Shown: positions 44,923 to 53,248, counted from the stretch's first letter. The stretch is DNA of 64,000 nt from Hymenobacter canadensis (GCF_027359925.1 NZ_CP114767.1:2170001-2234000), one strand, 5' to 3'. Notes: a model not told the origin generated them from the letters alone. Translations and numbers: made by a program.

Positions 44923-46482
44923 ATGAAAAAATATCTTCTCCTTCTGGGTTTGCTGGCAGGTGGCGGGGCCCTGAGCTCGTGCGAGAGTTTCCTCGACGTC
45001 AACACCGACCCTAATAACCCCATCAGCTCGACGCCTAACTTCCTGCTGCCCGGCGGCATTTCCCAGGCTTTCCAGCAGCAGATGTTCACGTCGCTGGTGA
45101 CGGCTTACATCACGCAGCACATTGTGCGGCGGGCACCGGCCTCCAGCACCGACCAGTACTACTTTGCCACCGGCAACGGCAACAACACCTTCAACTACTT
45201 CTACTTCTACGCGTCGGGCAACCTGCGCGCCACCATCACGGCCGCCGAAGCGGAAGGCTCGCCCTATTATGTGGGGGCGGCCAAAATCACGCAGGCCATG
45301 TCCCTGGCTCACCTCACCGACATGATGGGCGACGTGCCGTTCACGGAGGCTTTCCAGGGCGGTGGCAACTTCTCGCCCACGTACGACCCGCAGGAGCAGA
45401 TTTACGCCACCATTTTTCGGCTGCTGGATGAGGGCGAGCAGGAAATGTTGAAGCCGGCCTCGGCCAACGTGCGCCCGCTCTACACCACCGTGCCCAGCCC
45501 CAGCGGCGACATTCTGTACCGCGGCGACGCCACCAAGTGGATCAAGCTAGCCTACTCATTGCGGGCCCGCCAGTTGCAGCACCTCACCAGGAAAAGCACC
45601 TACAACGCCCAGGGCGTGCTGGCCGCCCTGGACAAGGGCTTCACCTCCTCGGCCGATGATGCGCAGCTGCAGATGGAAGTGCCTATACCGCCCGTGACGG
45701 GCAGCACCAGCATTTTCGGGACGGCGCGGGCCAACTTCGCTGGGGCCACGTTCTCGGTGAATCTGCTGCGTTACCTCAACGGCAGCTCCGCCAACGCCAC
45801 CTACCCAGGCGTGACGGACCCGCGCCTGCCCGTAATGGCCACCAACGTGAGCGTGGGCACCAACCCCGGCGTATCGGGCGGCACGCCCATCGCCCAGACC
45901 GGCGGCGCCTCCGACTTCTACTCCGGCTGGTATGCCCGCGACCTGGGCTACCACGAAATCATCACCTACCACGAGCTGAAGTTCATTGAGGCCGAAGCGG
46001 CCTTCCTGGCCGGCGACCGGAACCGTGCCCTGCGCGCCTACCGGCAGGGTATTGAGGCGCACATCCGCAAGATTGGCGTAGGCGGCACGTTTGCTTCGCA
46101 GGGCCTCACCGTCACGTTCCCGATCCTGACCCAGCAACAGATTGATGGCTACCTCAGCAGTGCGGCCGTGGCCCAGACCGAGGCCCAGCTGGATCTGAAG
46201 CGCATCATGGAGCAGAAATACATTGCGCTGTTCCTGAATCCGGAGGCGTGGTCGGATATGCGGCGCTACGATTTCCGCTCCGATATCTATGTAAATCTGG
46301 CCTACCCGACGGGTGTGAATCCCATCTTCAACCCGGTTCCTGCCGACCCCACGCAACGCAAATTCCCACGCCGCCTGCTGCCGGCTCTCACCGAAACCCA
46401 GTACAACCCGCAGAACGTGCAGGCCATTGGGGGCCTCGACCCGGACTACGCTACCCGCCCCGTGTGGTGGGACCAGCGGTAG
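44923..46482 (+). CDS. SusD/RagB family outer membrane lipoprotein (second)
   Basis: 519 residues with lipoprotein signal MKKYLLLLGLLAGGGALSSC. The body matches the SusD-like group with LTDMMGDVPFTEAFQGG, DATKWIKLAYSLRARQLQHL and ITYHELKFIEAEAAFLAGDRNRALRAYRQGIEAH, then LNPEAWSDMRRYD; this is the larger SusD_2-type family rather than the RagB type seen at 34516. It should bind the substrate imported by the preceding SusC. The gap between the genes is AT-rich with no terminator, consistent with one transcript. Confidence 0.92.
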   Translation: MKKYLLLLGLLAGGGALSSCESFLDVNTDPNNPISSTPNFLLPGGISQAFQQQMFTSLVTAYITQHIVRRAPASSTDQYYFATGNGNNTFNYFYFYASGNLRATITAAEAEGSPYYVGAAKITQAMSLAHLTDMMGDVPFTEAFQGGGNFSPTYDPQEQIYATIFRLLDEGEQEMLKPASANVRPLYTTVPSPSGDILYRGDATKWIKLAYSLRARQLQHLTRKSTYNAQGVLAALDKGFTSSADDAQLQMEVPIPPVTGSTSIFGTARANFAGATFSVNLLRYLNGSSANATYPGVTDPRLPVMATNVSVGTNPGVSGGTPIAQTGGASDFYSGWYARDLGYHEIITYHELKFIEAEAAFLAGDRNRALRAYRQGIEAHIRKIGVGGTFASQGLTVTFPILTQQQIDGYLSSAAVAQTEAQLDLKRIMEQKYIALFLNPEAWSDMRRYDFRSDIYVNLAYPTGVNPIFNPVPADPTQRKFPRRLLPALTETQYNPQNVQAIGGLDPDYATRPVWWDQR

Positions 46483-46525
46483 CGCTGCGCCGGTGTATTT
46501 TCTCTCCTTCTGATGTGCTCTCTCT

Positions 46526-47815
46526 ATGCAGTTACTTTCTAACCTTCGAGCCCTGGCGCAGCGCCCGTGGCCCCTGTTGCTGGCCCTGGCCGGCCTGGCC
46601 GCCACCGCCTGCGACGACGACTTTGAGCCGCCCTACGCGCTTACCGGCGACGGTGGTTTCTCTACGATTGGGGCCGCGCCGGCAGGCCTGCGCACCAAGT
46701 ATGCCCCTGGCGAGGTGGTGAACCTGCTGGTTGGCTTCAATGCTGCTGACAAAGTCCGGGACTTTACCGTGTTCCAGGTTATTGGCCGGACGGACTCCGC
46801 CATAGTAAGAACGCTGCCTCCCACCAACCCTGTTTTCGACTCGCGGGCGGGCATTACGTCCCAGCCGATTGCCTACACCGTGCCTAACCTGCCCAACCAG
46901 ACGGCCGTGCGGGTGGATGTGACGACGACGTTTGAGAACGGGGCTACCCGTCGCCAGCGCTTCACCTACAACGTGGCGGCCCGCCCTACCCTGCGTTTCG
47001 GCACCACGGCCTCACCGACTACCATCACCACCTTCCGCAACAACCTGGCGGCCACGGCACAAGCTGAAAACGACATCATTGGGTACAATCTGGTGCTGAA
47101 TGAAGGCGGCATTGCCACCGTACCGACTCCGCCTTCCACGGCCACGCTGTTTAAGAACGTGGATAGCCTGACCACTTATTACCGCATCGGCACGGGCCGG
47201 CGGGTGCGGACCAGCACTATCCTCAACCCCAGCACCGGCGCGGCCAACGCCCGCACCGTGGACGTAACGGTGCCCCGCGGCGCACAGGGCCAGGCCGTGA
47301 CGTTCGTATTCAAAGCCTTTTCCGGGCCCGATTCGGCAGTAGTCACTACAGCGGCGCTCAACGTGGTAGCCCCCACGGCCCTGAGCCGGGTACGCACCGG
47401 CCGCGTAACGGCGGGCCCCAGCGCCCCGCAGGATTCCGTAGCCTTCGACCTGCGTCTGGGAGCCAACGTGGCGGCCAGCGCACCGGCCACTACCAAAGAC
47501 CTGTTTGCCAGCGGCGTATTCGGCACCACGGTCAACCTTTCTTCGGCTAATACCACCGTGTACTACCGCATTCCGGTAGCCACGGCTGCCACCGGCTACT
47601 ACACCACGGCTTCGGCCAATGCCGTAGGCACGCTGCTCTACCAGAATGCGGCTTCGCTGACCGGCATTACTGCCCTGCCCGGCGCCGTGGCTGCCGGCGA
47701 CCTGTTCGCCGTGCGCGTGCGCGGGGCCGAACCCATGCTGCTTCGCATAGTGGGCGTGAAACCCAGCACGGCCGGCTCCACGGCGCGTGTCGTGTTCGAG
47801 TATCGCGCGTTCTAG
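46526..47815 (+). CDS. Surface lipoprotein of the susCD operon, unknown fold
   Basis: 429 residues with lipoprotein signal ending LAATAC (Cys29). The body is Thr/Ala/Val-rich and beta-strand-like throughout, with repeated segments such as FDLRLGANVAASAPATT, so it is probably made of Ig-like or similar beta-sandwich domains. I do not recognise a family. It starts 43 bases after the SusD stop on the same strand. By position it resembles the SusE/SusF-type or surface glycan-binding proteins that follow susCD pairs, but this is inferred from context only. Confidence 0.75.
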   Translation: MQLLSNLRALAQRPWPLLLALAGLAATACDDDFEPPYALTGDGGFSTIGAAPAGLRTKYAPGEVVNLLVGFNAADKVRDFTVFQVIGRTDSAIVRTLPPTNPVFDSRAGITSQPIAYTVPNLPNQTAVRVDVTTTFENGATRRQRFTYNVAARPTLRFGTTASPTTITTFRNNLAATAQAENDIIGYNLVLNEGGIATVPTPPSTATLFKNVDSLTTYYRIGTGRRVRTSTILNPSTGAANARTVDVTVPRGAQGQAVTFVFKAFSGPDSAVVTTAALNVVAPTALSRVRTGRVTAGPSAPQDSVAFDLRLGANVAASAPATTKDLFASGVFGTTVNLSSANTTVYYRIPVATAATGYYTTASANAVGTLLYQNAASLTGITALPGAVAAGDLFAVRVRGAEPMLLRIVGVKPSTAGSTARVVFEYRAF

Positions 47816-47841
47816 CGCTGACTAGCACTTACCTCTCCCTG

Positions 47842-47872
47842 AACAGCCCGCTGGTACTTCCGGCGGGCTGTT
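47842..47872 (+). terminator. Terminator of the second susCD operon
   Basis: AACAGCCCGC pairs with GCGGGCTGTT (with a central CTGG/CCGG-like extension), followed by TG. Placed 26 bases after the lipoprotein stop. Confidence 0.8.
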
Positions 47873-47962
47873 TGCGTTATCATGACGCCAATTCCGAGCG
47901 TACCGGAAGCTATTACGGCCGTAAGCCTCGCCAGGCAAGCGGCCCAAGTCTGGGTGAATCCG

Positions 47963-47970
47963 TAATTTTG
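47963..47970 (+). promoter_or_regulatory. -7 promoter box touching the fur start codon
   Basis: TAATTTTG matches TAnnTTTG exactly and ends only three bases before the ATG at 47974. Transcription would begin at or near the start codon, so the mRNA may be leaderless. Confidence 0.5.
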
Positions 47971-47973
47971 CTT

Positions 47974-48408
47974 ATGCCTTTTACCGCCCGCATCAACGAA
48001 ACCCTGGCCCGTCACGCATTGCGCGCTACTCCCATCCGGCGGCAGGTGCTGCAGGTGCTGCTGAGCCGGCCCTACGCGCTATCCAGCAACGACATCGAGC
48101 AGGCGCTGGGCGAGGCGGGCATCGACCGGATTACGCTCTACCGCACCCTGCGCACCTTCGAGCAGCAGGGCGTGATTCACCGCGTCATCGACGCCACCGA
48201 CATCATCCGCTATGCGGCCTGCGCCACTGGCTGCACCGAGCACGCGCACTACGACAACCACGTGCATTTCAAGTGCACCACCTGCCAGCACACGTATTGC
48301 CTCAATCAGGTTTCCATCCCGCCAGTGGTGCTGCCGGGCCGGTTTCAGGCCGAGCGCAGCGACTACCTTATGTCGGGCGTGTGCAGCCAGTGCCGTCCCG
48401 TTGCCTAG
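47974..48408 (+). CDS. Fur-family transcriptional regulator
   Basis: 144 residues. The N-terminal winged helix (ATPIRRQVLQVLLSRPYALSSNDIEQALGEAGIDRITLYRTLRTFEQQGVIHRV) is the Fur DNA-binding domain. The C-terminal dimerisation part has the zinc-site CTTCQHTYC (CxxC) and the closing CSQC pair, and an HYDNHVHF metal-sensing region. It represses or activates genes in response to iron, zinc, manganese or peroxide; the sensed metal cannot be assigned. It is followed by a small exported protein gene 16 bases later, probably co-transcribed. The 34-residue longer frame is rejected because MPFTARINE gives a normal N-terminus. Confidence 0.88.
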   Translation: MPFTARINETLARHALRATPIRRQVLQVLLSRPYALSSNDIEQALGEAGIDRITLYRTLRTFEQQGVIHRVIDATDIIRYAACATGCTEHAHYDNHVHFKCTTCQHTYCLNQVSIPPVVLPGRFQAERSDYLMSGVCSQCRPVA

Positions 48409-48424
48409 CCTGCATTACTGTTCT

Positions 48425-48931
48425 ATGCTGATTCCCTGGCTTTCCACGCGGCGCGTCCCGGTACTGTTTGGATGTCTGACGACACTGCTGTTGCTGCTGA
48501 CTGCGGCCGGCACAGCCCAGGCTCAGGCGCCGCTCACGGGCCGGTGGAGTTTGCGCCAGATTGCCTTTGAGGCCCCCGCCACCCTGCCGGACTCACTGCA
48601 GGAAAAGCTCTTCCACAGCCCGGCCGCCGAAACCAACATCGGCATCAGCAACGGCGAGCTGACGCTGGTAGTGGAGTTTCGCCCCGACAGCACCTATACC
48701 TACACCACCACCCGTGGCGGCCGCCTGGTCCTCACCGAGCAGGGAACCTACTCCGTGCGCCGCAACCAGCTCTACACCCGCAGCTCCCAAACCACCGACG
48801 ACCCGCTGTTCAACGGGCAGCTACTGCTGGAACTCACGCGCCGCAAGCTGCTGCTCCAGACGCCCATCTGGCAGCCCGAGCTACAGATTTTCGAGCAGCT
48901 GGAATACGTGCGGCTCCCGGCGAAAAAGTAA
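48425..48931 (+). CDS. Exported protein, lipocalin-like, unknown function
   Basis: 168 residues from the ATG at 48425. A signal peptide (LFGCLTTLLLLLTAAGTAQAQ) is followed by a beta-rich domain beginning APLTGRWSLRQIAF and including VVEFRPDSTYTYTTTRGGRLVLTEQGTYSVRRNQLY, a pattern seen in lipocalin-like (DUF4595/DUF5004-type) small proteins, but no family is certain. It starts 16 bases after the Fur stop, so it is likely in the same transcript. A nested palindrome begins 14 bases after its stop. Confidence 0.68.
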   Translation: MLIPWLSTRRVPVLFGCLTTLLLLLTAAGTAQAQAPLTGRWSLRQIAFEAPATLPDSLQEKLFHSPAAETNIGISNGELTLVVEFRPDSTYTYTTTRGGRLVLTEQGTYSVRRNQLYTRSSQTTDDPLFNGQLLLELTRRKLLLQTPIWQPELQIFEQLEYVRLPAKK

Positions 48932-48945
48932 CGGGGCCGTGAAAA

Positions 48946-49168
48946 CGATGTAGAGACGCGACACTTCGCGTCTCGTCGTTGCTGACGTTGTTACGTTAAT
49001 CGTCATGCTGAGCTTGCCGAAGCATCTCTACCTCCAACTAACCAACGGCCTTGCAACGAAGCGGTAGAGATGCTTCGGCAAGCTCAGCATGACGTTCCAA
49101 TCAATTGCGCCTGCTTTTACACCCAACGTCAGCAACGACGAGACGCAAAATATTGCGTCTCTACATCG
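48946..49168. repeat. Outer palindrome with 45-bp arms, split by a family 1 repeat
   Basis: Arms 48946-48990 and 49124-49168 are reverse complements except for about five central positions (CGATGTAGAGACGC...GCGTCTCGTCGTTGCTGACGTTG). Each arm itself holds a GAGACGC/GCGTCTC hairpin. The 133 bases between arms contain a second, unrelated perfect hairpin at 49001-49094. It fills the gap between the exported protein and GHL10 genes. Confidence 0.9.
49001..49094. repeat. Dispersed palindromic repeat, family 1, intact hairpin
   Basis: Arms 49001-49032 and 49063-49094 are perfect 32-bp reverse complements (CGTCATGCTGAGCTTGCCGA...), enclosing a 30-base loop. It lies entirely inside the outer palindrome 48946-49168 and matches 39288-39385 in the arms. 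Confidence 0.95.
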
Positions 49169-49186
49169 TTCAGCAGCAAACACCTA

Positions 49187-50974
49187 CTACCGGCCGCCAA
49201 ATATCCGGCTGAAAAAGCCGCGCTTTTTCTTGGGTTTGACTTTGGTCTTCACCTTCGTGACGGGGCCGGCCGAAGCGGCGGGGCGCGAGGCGGCCGGGCG
49301 CGGCGTGGGCACCACTACGGCGGGGGCAGCCGGGGTTGGGGCGGTGGCTACCGGGGCGGGTGGCGCGGGCGTTTCGGTGGGGGCCTGGGCTAGGATGATT
49401 TCGCCGGGACGGCCGGTGCTGCGCACGCTCACGGGGCGGCTTTCGTTGTGCAGCCTATCCACGGCCGTGAGGTAGTAGGCGTAGGCGTGGCCAATACGGG
49501 CCGCGGTATCGGTGTAGGCCAGCAGGCCGCCGGTGCGGGGGCGCACCACGGTCAGGATGCGGCGCGGATCGTTGGGGGTCGGCGTTTCGCCGTCCTCGAA
49601 GCGGTAGATGACATAGTACGCAGCCAGGTCGCCATCGGCGGCGGCCGGGGCGGGCTGCCAGGTGAGGATGTTGCTCGGCAGCGCGGCCGTGAGCGTCAGG
49701 CCCTGGGCCGGGCGGGGCGGTACGGCATCCAGCCACGGCATGGTGGGCACCAGCGCCGGGTACCGGAACAGGTTCTGCCGCAGCGAGTCGGTGGTGTGCA
49801 GCGCATTGGCCAGCAACGACTTCGCGCTGAAGAACACGCTGCCGCCCACTTCGGCCGGGAATGTGCGGTTGAAGCGAATCTGGCGAGGCAGCTCGCGCGG
49901 GTTGCGCCAGGTGGTGTCGGCCTTGGTGCTTTCCAGCATGCGGTAGGCCCCGTGCCCGATGTAGAGGTGGCGGCCGTTGGCGTTGCGCGCCCACCACTCC
50001 ACCAGCACCGGATACTGCGCCACCTTGAAATTGGAGCTCCAATACAGCTGCGGCAGCAGGTAGTCGACCCAGCCTTGGCGCACCCACTCCAGCGCGTCGG
50101 CGTAGAGGCCGTCGTAGCCCTGGAAGGCCTTAGTGGCCGAGCCGTTGGGGTCGGTGGCTTGGTTGCGCCACACGCCGAAGGGCGAGATGCCGAACTTCAC
50201 CCAGCGCTTGGTGCCCTGGATGGAGCCGTGCAGGTCGCGGATGAGTAGGTTCACGTTCTGGCGGCGCCAGTCGGCCAGCTTCAGGTTGTCGGGGTTGAAG
50301 CGGGCGAAGGCGTCCTCGTCGTGGATGGTCTGGTTGGCCTCCGGGTACGGATAGAAATAGTCGTCGAAGTGCACGCCGTCGATGTCGTAGCGGCTGACCA
50401 CATCCAGAATCACGCGGTTGATGTACTGGCGCACTTCCGGCAGGCCGGGGTTATAGAGCAGCTTGCCCGAAAAGCGGATAAACCACTCCGGGTGCTGGCG
50501 GTACGGGTGGTTGGCGGCCAGCCGGCGCGTCACGGTGTCCATGGTGGCCCGGTAGGGGTTGAACCAGGCGTGAAACTCCATGCCGCGGGCGTGGGCTTCC
50601 TCAATCAGGAAGGGCAGCGGGTCGTAGGCGGGGTTGGGGGCTTTGCCCTGGGTACCGGTCAGCCACTTGCTCCAGGGCTCCAGGCTGCTCTGGTAGAAGG
50701 CATCCGACGCGGGCCGCACCTGCACAAACACAGCGTTGATGCCGTTGCGCTGCTGGGCATCAAGCAGCCGGATGTACTCGCGGCGCTGCTGCTCCGGCGA
50801 GAGGGTGCGGGCGCTGGGCCAGTCGATGTTCTCCACCGTCGCAATCCAGACGCCGCGCAGTTCGCGCTTGGGCGGCGTATCGGCGGCAGTGGCGGGGCGG
50901 CAGGAGGCGGCCAGCAGGCCGGAAGTCAGGAGCAGGAAAAGAGCGAGGCGGCCAGCGGCAAACAATCGGAACAT
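49187..50974 (-). CDS. Family 10 glycosyl hydrolase-like lipoprotein (GHL10/DUF187)
   Basis: 595 residues from the ATG at 50974. A signal with LAASC gives a lipoprotein. Residues about 35-390 form a GHL10 TIM-barrel: LRGVWIATVENIDWPS, EFHAWFNPYRAT, YDIDGVHFDDYFYPYP and WVDYLLPQLYW. A fibronectin-like strand set follows (about 410-510), then a Pro/Ala/Val-rich linker and a very basic tail ending KPKKKRGFFSRIFGGR. Related lipoproteins are thought to cut or bind cell-wall glycans, but the activity is not established. The tail is unusual for an exported protein. Confidence 0.86.
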   Translation of the reverse strand: MFRLFAAGRLALFLLLTSGLLAASCRPATAADTPPKRELRGVWIATVENIDWPSARTLSPEQQRREYIRLLDAQQRNGINAVFVQVRPASDAFYQSSLEPWSKWLTGTQGKAPNPAYDPLPFLIEEAHARGMEFHAWFNPYRATMDTVTRRLAANHPYRQHPEWFIRFSGKLLYNPGLPEVRQYINRVILDVVSRYDIDGVHFDDYFYPYPEANQTIHDEDAFARFNPDNLKLADWRRQNVNLLIRDLHGSIQGTKRWVKFGISPFGVWRNQATDPNGSATKAFQGYDGLYADALEWVRQGWVDYLLPQLYWSSNFKVAQYPVLVEWWARNANGRHLYIGHGAYRMLESTKADTTWRNPRELPRQIRFNRTFPAEVGGSVFFSAKSLLANALHTTDSLRQNLFRYPALVPTMPWLDAVPPRPAQGLTLTAALPSNILTWQPAPAAADGDLAAYYVIYRFEDGETPTPNDPRRILTVVRPRTGGLLAYTDTAARIGHAYAYYLTAVDRLHNESRPVSVRSTGRPGEIILAQAPTETPAPPAPVATAPTPAAPAVVVPTPRPAASRPAASAGPVTKVKTKVKPKKKRGFFSRIFGGR

Positions 50975-51048
50975 CAGCACGAAAACAGGGAATCAGCCTG
51001 CAAATTACGCACATAAGCGGCCGGATTGGAATAGGCGCTGGTTTTCCG

Positions 51049-51172
51049 CCGGTCCGACGTCGCAGGCGTCCGACCGGTTGCCGTCCGCTTCGCCTTGACG
51101 ATGCCACCCTAACACCAACGAAGCAACATCAGCACGCGGCAACCGGTCGGACCGCTACCGCCGTCGGACCGG
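51049..51172. repeat. GC-rich inverted repeat between the GHL10 and dipeptidase genes
   Basis: CCGGTCCGACG and TCCGACCGGTTGCCG in the left arm (51049-51083) match the reverse complement of 51137-51172, with an imperfect centre. The right side continues into degenerate CCGGCAGG/GGACCGGC units to about 51215. No gene is seen in 50975-51233. Confidence 0.65.
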
Positions 51173-51233
51173 CAGGACCGGCAGTTTTTCCAGCGCCGGA
51201 CCGGCAGGGCCGGCGGGCGCGTGCAATGCGCCC

Positions 51234-51860
51234 CTACAGCGGCACGTCCAGCAGGTCGAACTCCGCCCAGCGGTGATGGTCGAAGTGCCACCATTCGCCC
51301 GGGTAATTGACGAAGCCGTGCGCGCTCATGGCGGCCAGCAGCCAGCCTCGGTGGCGGCGGGCCGGGGCCGAAACAGGCTCGTAGGCGGTGTGGGCGGCGG
51401 GCGTCAGGTCATCGAACTCGGTGGGCATGGGCAGCGGGTGGCCGGTGGCCAGATCCACGAGGCCCACGTCGAGGCTGGCGCCGCGGTTGTGGCGGGAGCC
51501 GCGCCAGGGCGGGGCGGCGTACTGCTCGTCCTGCACTTTTTCCCAGAGGCGCACCGTGGCGCGGTAGGGCCGGTAGGCATCGTACACAAGCAGGCCGGCG
51601 CCGTGCCGGGCCAGGGCGGCCTGCACCCGCACCAGATCCAGGGCGGCGGGCCGGGCCAGCAGCGCGGCGGCGCGGGCATAGAGCGGCGCGCCCAACAGGT
51701 TGTGGGGCGTGGCGTAGCGGATATCCAGGCGCAGGCCCGGCACCACCTCCGCCAGGTTCACCAAAGCGTGGTCGGGGTGGCGCTGCACCAGCTGGCGGTA
51801 CTCGGCAGCGCTCAGCACGCGCGGGCCGGCGGGAGTCGGCTCATTCAGGTGCTCCGTCAT
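51234..51860 (-). CDS. D-Ala-D-Ala dipeptidase-like metalloenzyme (M15D, VanX-like)
   Basis: 208 residues with the M15 zinc and catalytic sites: SRHNRGASLD (Ser122-Asp131; ligands His124 and Asp131), EWWHFD (Glu189 and His192) and the Arg97 of YRPYR that contacts the transition state. VanX-type enzymes hydrolyse D-alanyl-D-alanine, either to recycle cell-wall fragments or to resist glycopeptides. No vanH or vanA gene is nearby, so recycling is the more likely role. No signal peptide is visible. Its ATG overlaps the stop of the upstream serine hydrolase (ATGA at 51857-51860), implying translational coupling. Confidence 0.9.
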   Translation of the reverse strand: MTEHLNEPTPAGPRVLSAAEYRQLVQRHPDHALVNLAEVVPGLRLDIRYATPHNLLGAPLYARAAALLARPAALDLVRVQAALARHGAGLLVYDAYRPYRATVRLWEKVQDEQYAAPPWRGSRHNRGASLDVGLVDLATGHPLPMPTEFDDLTPAAHTAYEPVSAPARRHRGWLLAAMSAHGFVNYPGEWWHFDHHRWAEFDLLDVPL

Positions 51861-53170
51861 GGGGCGTCGTCAGTGGGAGTGGCGCGGTAGTCGAGGCGGA
51901 AGCGGCGGAGGTCGGGGGCGTGGCGGCGGGGGCGCTGCTGCTCGTAGCGCAGCACGGCCTGGCCCAGGTCGCGCAGAAACGGGAAACCGATGGTGTCGTA
52001 GTCGTACTTGTCGTCGTTGAGGATGCCGTCGGAGTTGGTATATATGACGGCCGACAGCAGAAACTCCACGTTGCGCTCCAGGTCCACGACGTAGGCGTTG
52101 TCAATCAGGAAGCCATACGCCTGCCCGATTTTGTTGAACACCCGCACGCCCGACGGCAACGGCGCGATACCGCCGCCGCCCAGCAGAAACTTGGCGTAGG
52201 TGTCGGGGAAGTGCGCCACGTCGTAGCGTGGGGCCTGGCTTTCGCGGGGCAGCATGGAGAGGTAGCGGTGCAGGAAGCGGTAGTCGGCCTCGGCCAGCGC
52301 AAACCGCTGGCGGGCGGGCACGGCCTCCGGAAACAGCAGCGCCCGCAGCACCTGCTGCTGCTCCTGCAGCGGGAAATAGTTCTTGCTGCCCAGATCCAGC
52401 GGCTCGGGCACCAGCACCGTGTTTTCCTGCCCGTCCACGGCGCGCCCGCCCTGCATGTAGCCGCGCCCGATCCGGAAATCGGTGGCGGGCAGCGGCCCGA
52501 TGTTATAGGCGGCGGGCTGCACGTAGAGCGGCCGGCTCAGGGTGGTATCGGCGTAGAACGCCAGCGGGTTGGTGTGGCGAGAGCCCGGCTCCTGGTCGCC
52601 CACGGAAAGCCGGTGGATCAGGCGGGTTTCGGGCAGGCCGCGGCGGCGCAGCTGCTCATTAATCTCCTGCTGCCCCACAAACTCGTAGAGCCGGTTGAAA
52701 GCGTCATTATCACTCACCAGCAGCACCTTGCGGATATATTGCCCGATGCTGGCGCGCCCACTCCGGGCCGAGGTGTCGCGCAGCACGGCAGTCTGGCCGG
52801 CAAAGGAGGTGTCGATGCGCAGCGGTGAGGCGGCGCTCAACTCCGGCACCTGGGCACGCAGGGTGCGCAGCTTCTGCAGGGCCAGCGCGGCGGCCGGCAG
52901 CTTCACGGTGCTGGCTGGATAGAAATACTGGGTGGCCGGCGCCCCGTAGCGGAACGTGCGGAAGTGCGGCCGCCCGCGCCCGTCGCGGTTGATCTGGGTG
53001 TACAGGATCTGCACGCGGTAGGCGGCCGGGTCGCGCAGGATGCGGCCGAAACGGGCCGTATCGGCCTGCAGCAGCTCGGTGAGCGGGTTGCGGCCGCGCT
53101 GGGCGGCTGCCGGCCCGGCCGGCGCCAGCAGCGCGGCGGCGGCAGTCAGCGAAAAAACAAAAGCCCTCAT
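51857..53170 (-). CDS. Exported serine hydrolase (beta-lactamase-like)
   Basis: 437 residues. A signal peptide (MRAFVFSLTAAAALLAPAGPAAAQ) is followed by the penicillin-binding fold: STVK with Ser87/Lys90, SDN at 153-155 and KIG at 347-349 in place of the usual KTG. The class A-style glutamate loop is not apparent. Length exceeds true class A beta-lactamases (about 290) by roughly 120 residues, so it is more likely a D,D-carboxypeptidase or esterase-type relative than an antibiotic resistance enzyme. It is coupled by an ATGA overlap to the VanX-like dipeptidase, so both probably act on muropeptides. Confidence 0.85.
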   Translation of the reverse strand: MRAFVFSLTAAAALLAPAGPAAAQRGRNPLTELLQADTARFGRILRDPAAYRVQILYTQINRDGRGRPHFRTFRYGAPATQYFYPASTVKLPAAALALQKLRTLRAQVPELSAASPLRIDTSFAGQTAVLRDTSARSGRASIGQYIRKVLLVSDNDAFNRLYEFVGQQEINEQLRRRGLPETRLIHRLSVGDQEPGSRHTNPLAFYADTTLSRPLYVQPAAYNIGPLPATDFRIGRGYMQGGRAVDGQENTVLVPEPLDLGSKNYFPLQEQQQVLRALLFPEAVPARQRFALAEADYRFLHRYLSMLPRESQAPRYDVAHFPDTYAKFLLGGGGIAPLPSGVRVFNKIGQAYGFLIDNAYVVDLERNVEFLLSAVIYTNSDGILNDDKYDYDTIGFPFLRDLGQAVLRYEQQRPRRHAPDLRRFRLDYRATPTDDAP

Positions 53171-53248
53171 GCGGCGAAAGATAAAGTCTTCCGCCGCATG
53201 AGGGCTGCAAGGCAGTAGCGTGAAAGGCTCTTTCGCGCTACCAACGGG

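Noticed and set aside
51234..51860. Vancomycin resistance operon
   Set aside because: Only the VanX-like gene is present; no vanH, ligase or two-component regulator nearby.
51857..53170. Antibiotic resistance beta-lactamase
   Set aside because: Length, KIG motif and missing glutamate loop argue against a true class A beta-lactamase; the dipeptidase coupling favours a cell-wall role.
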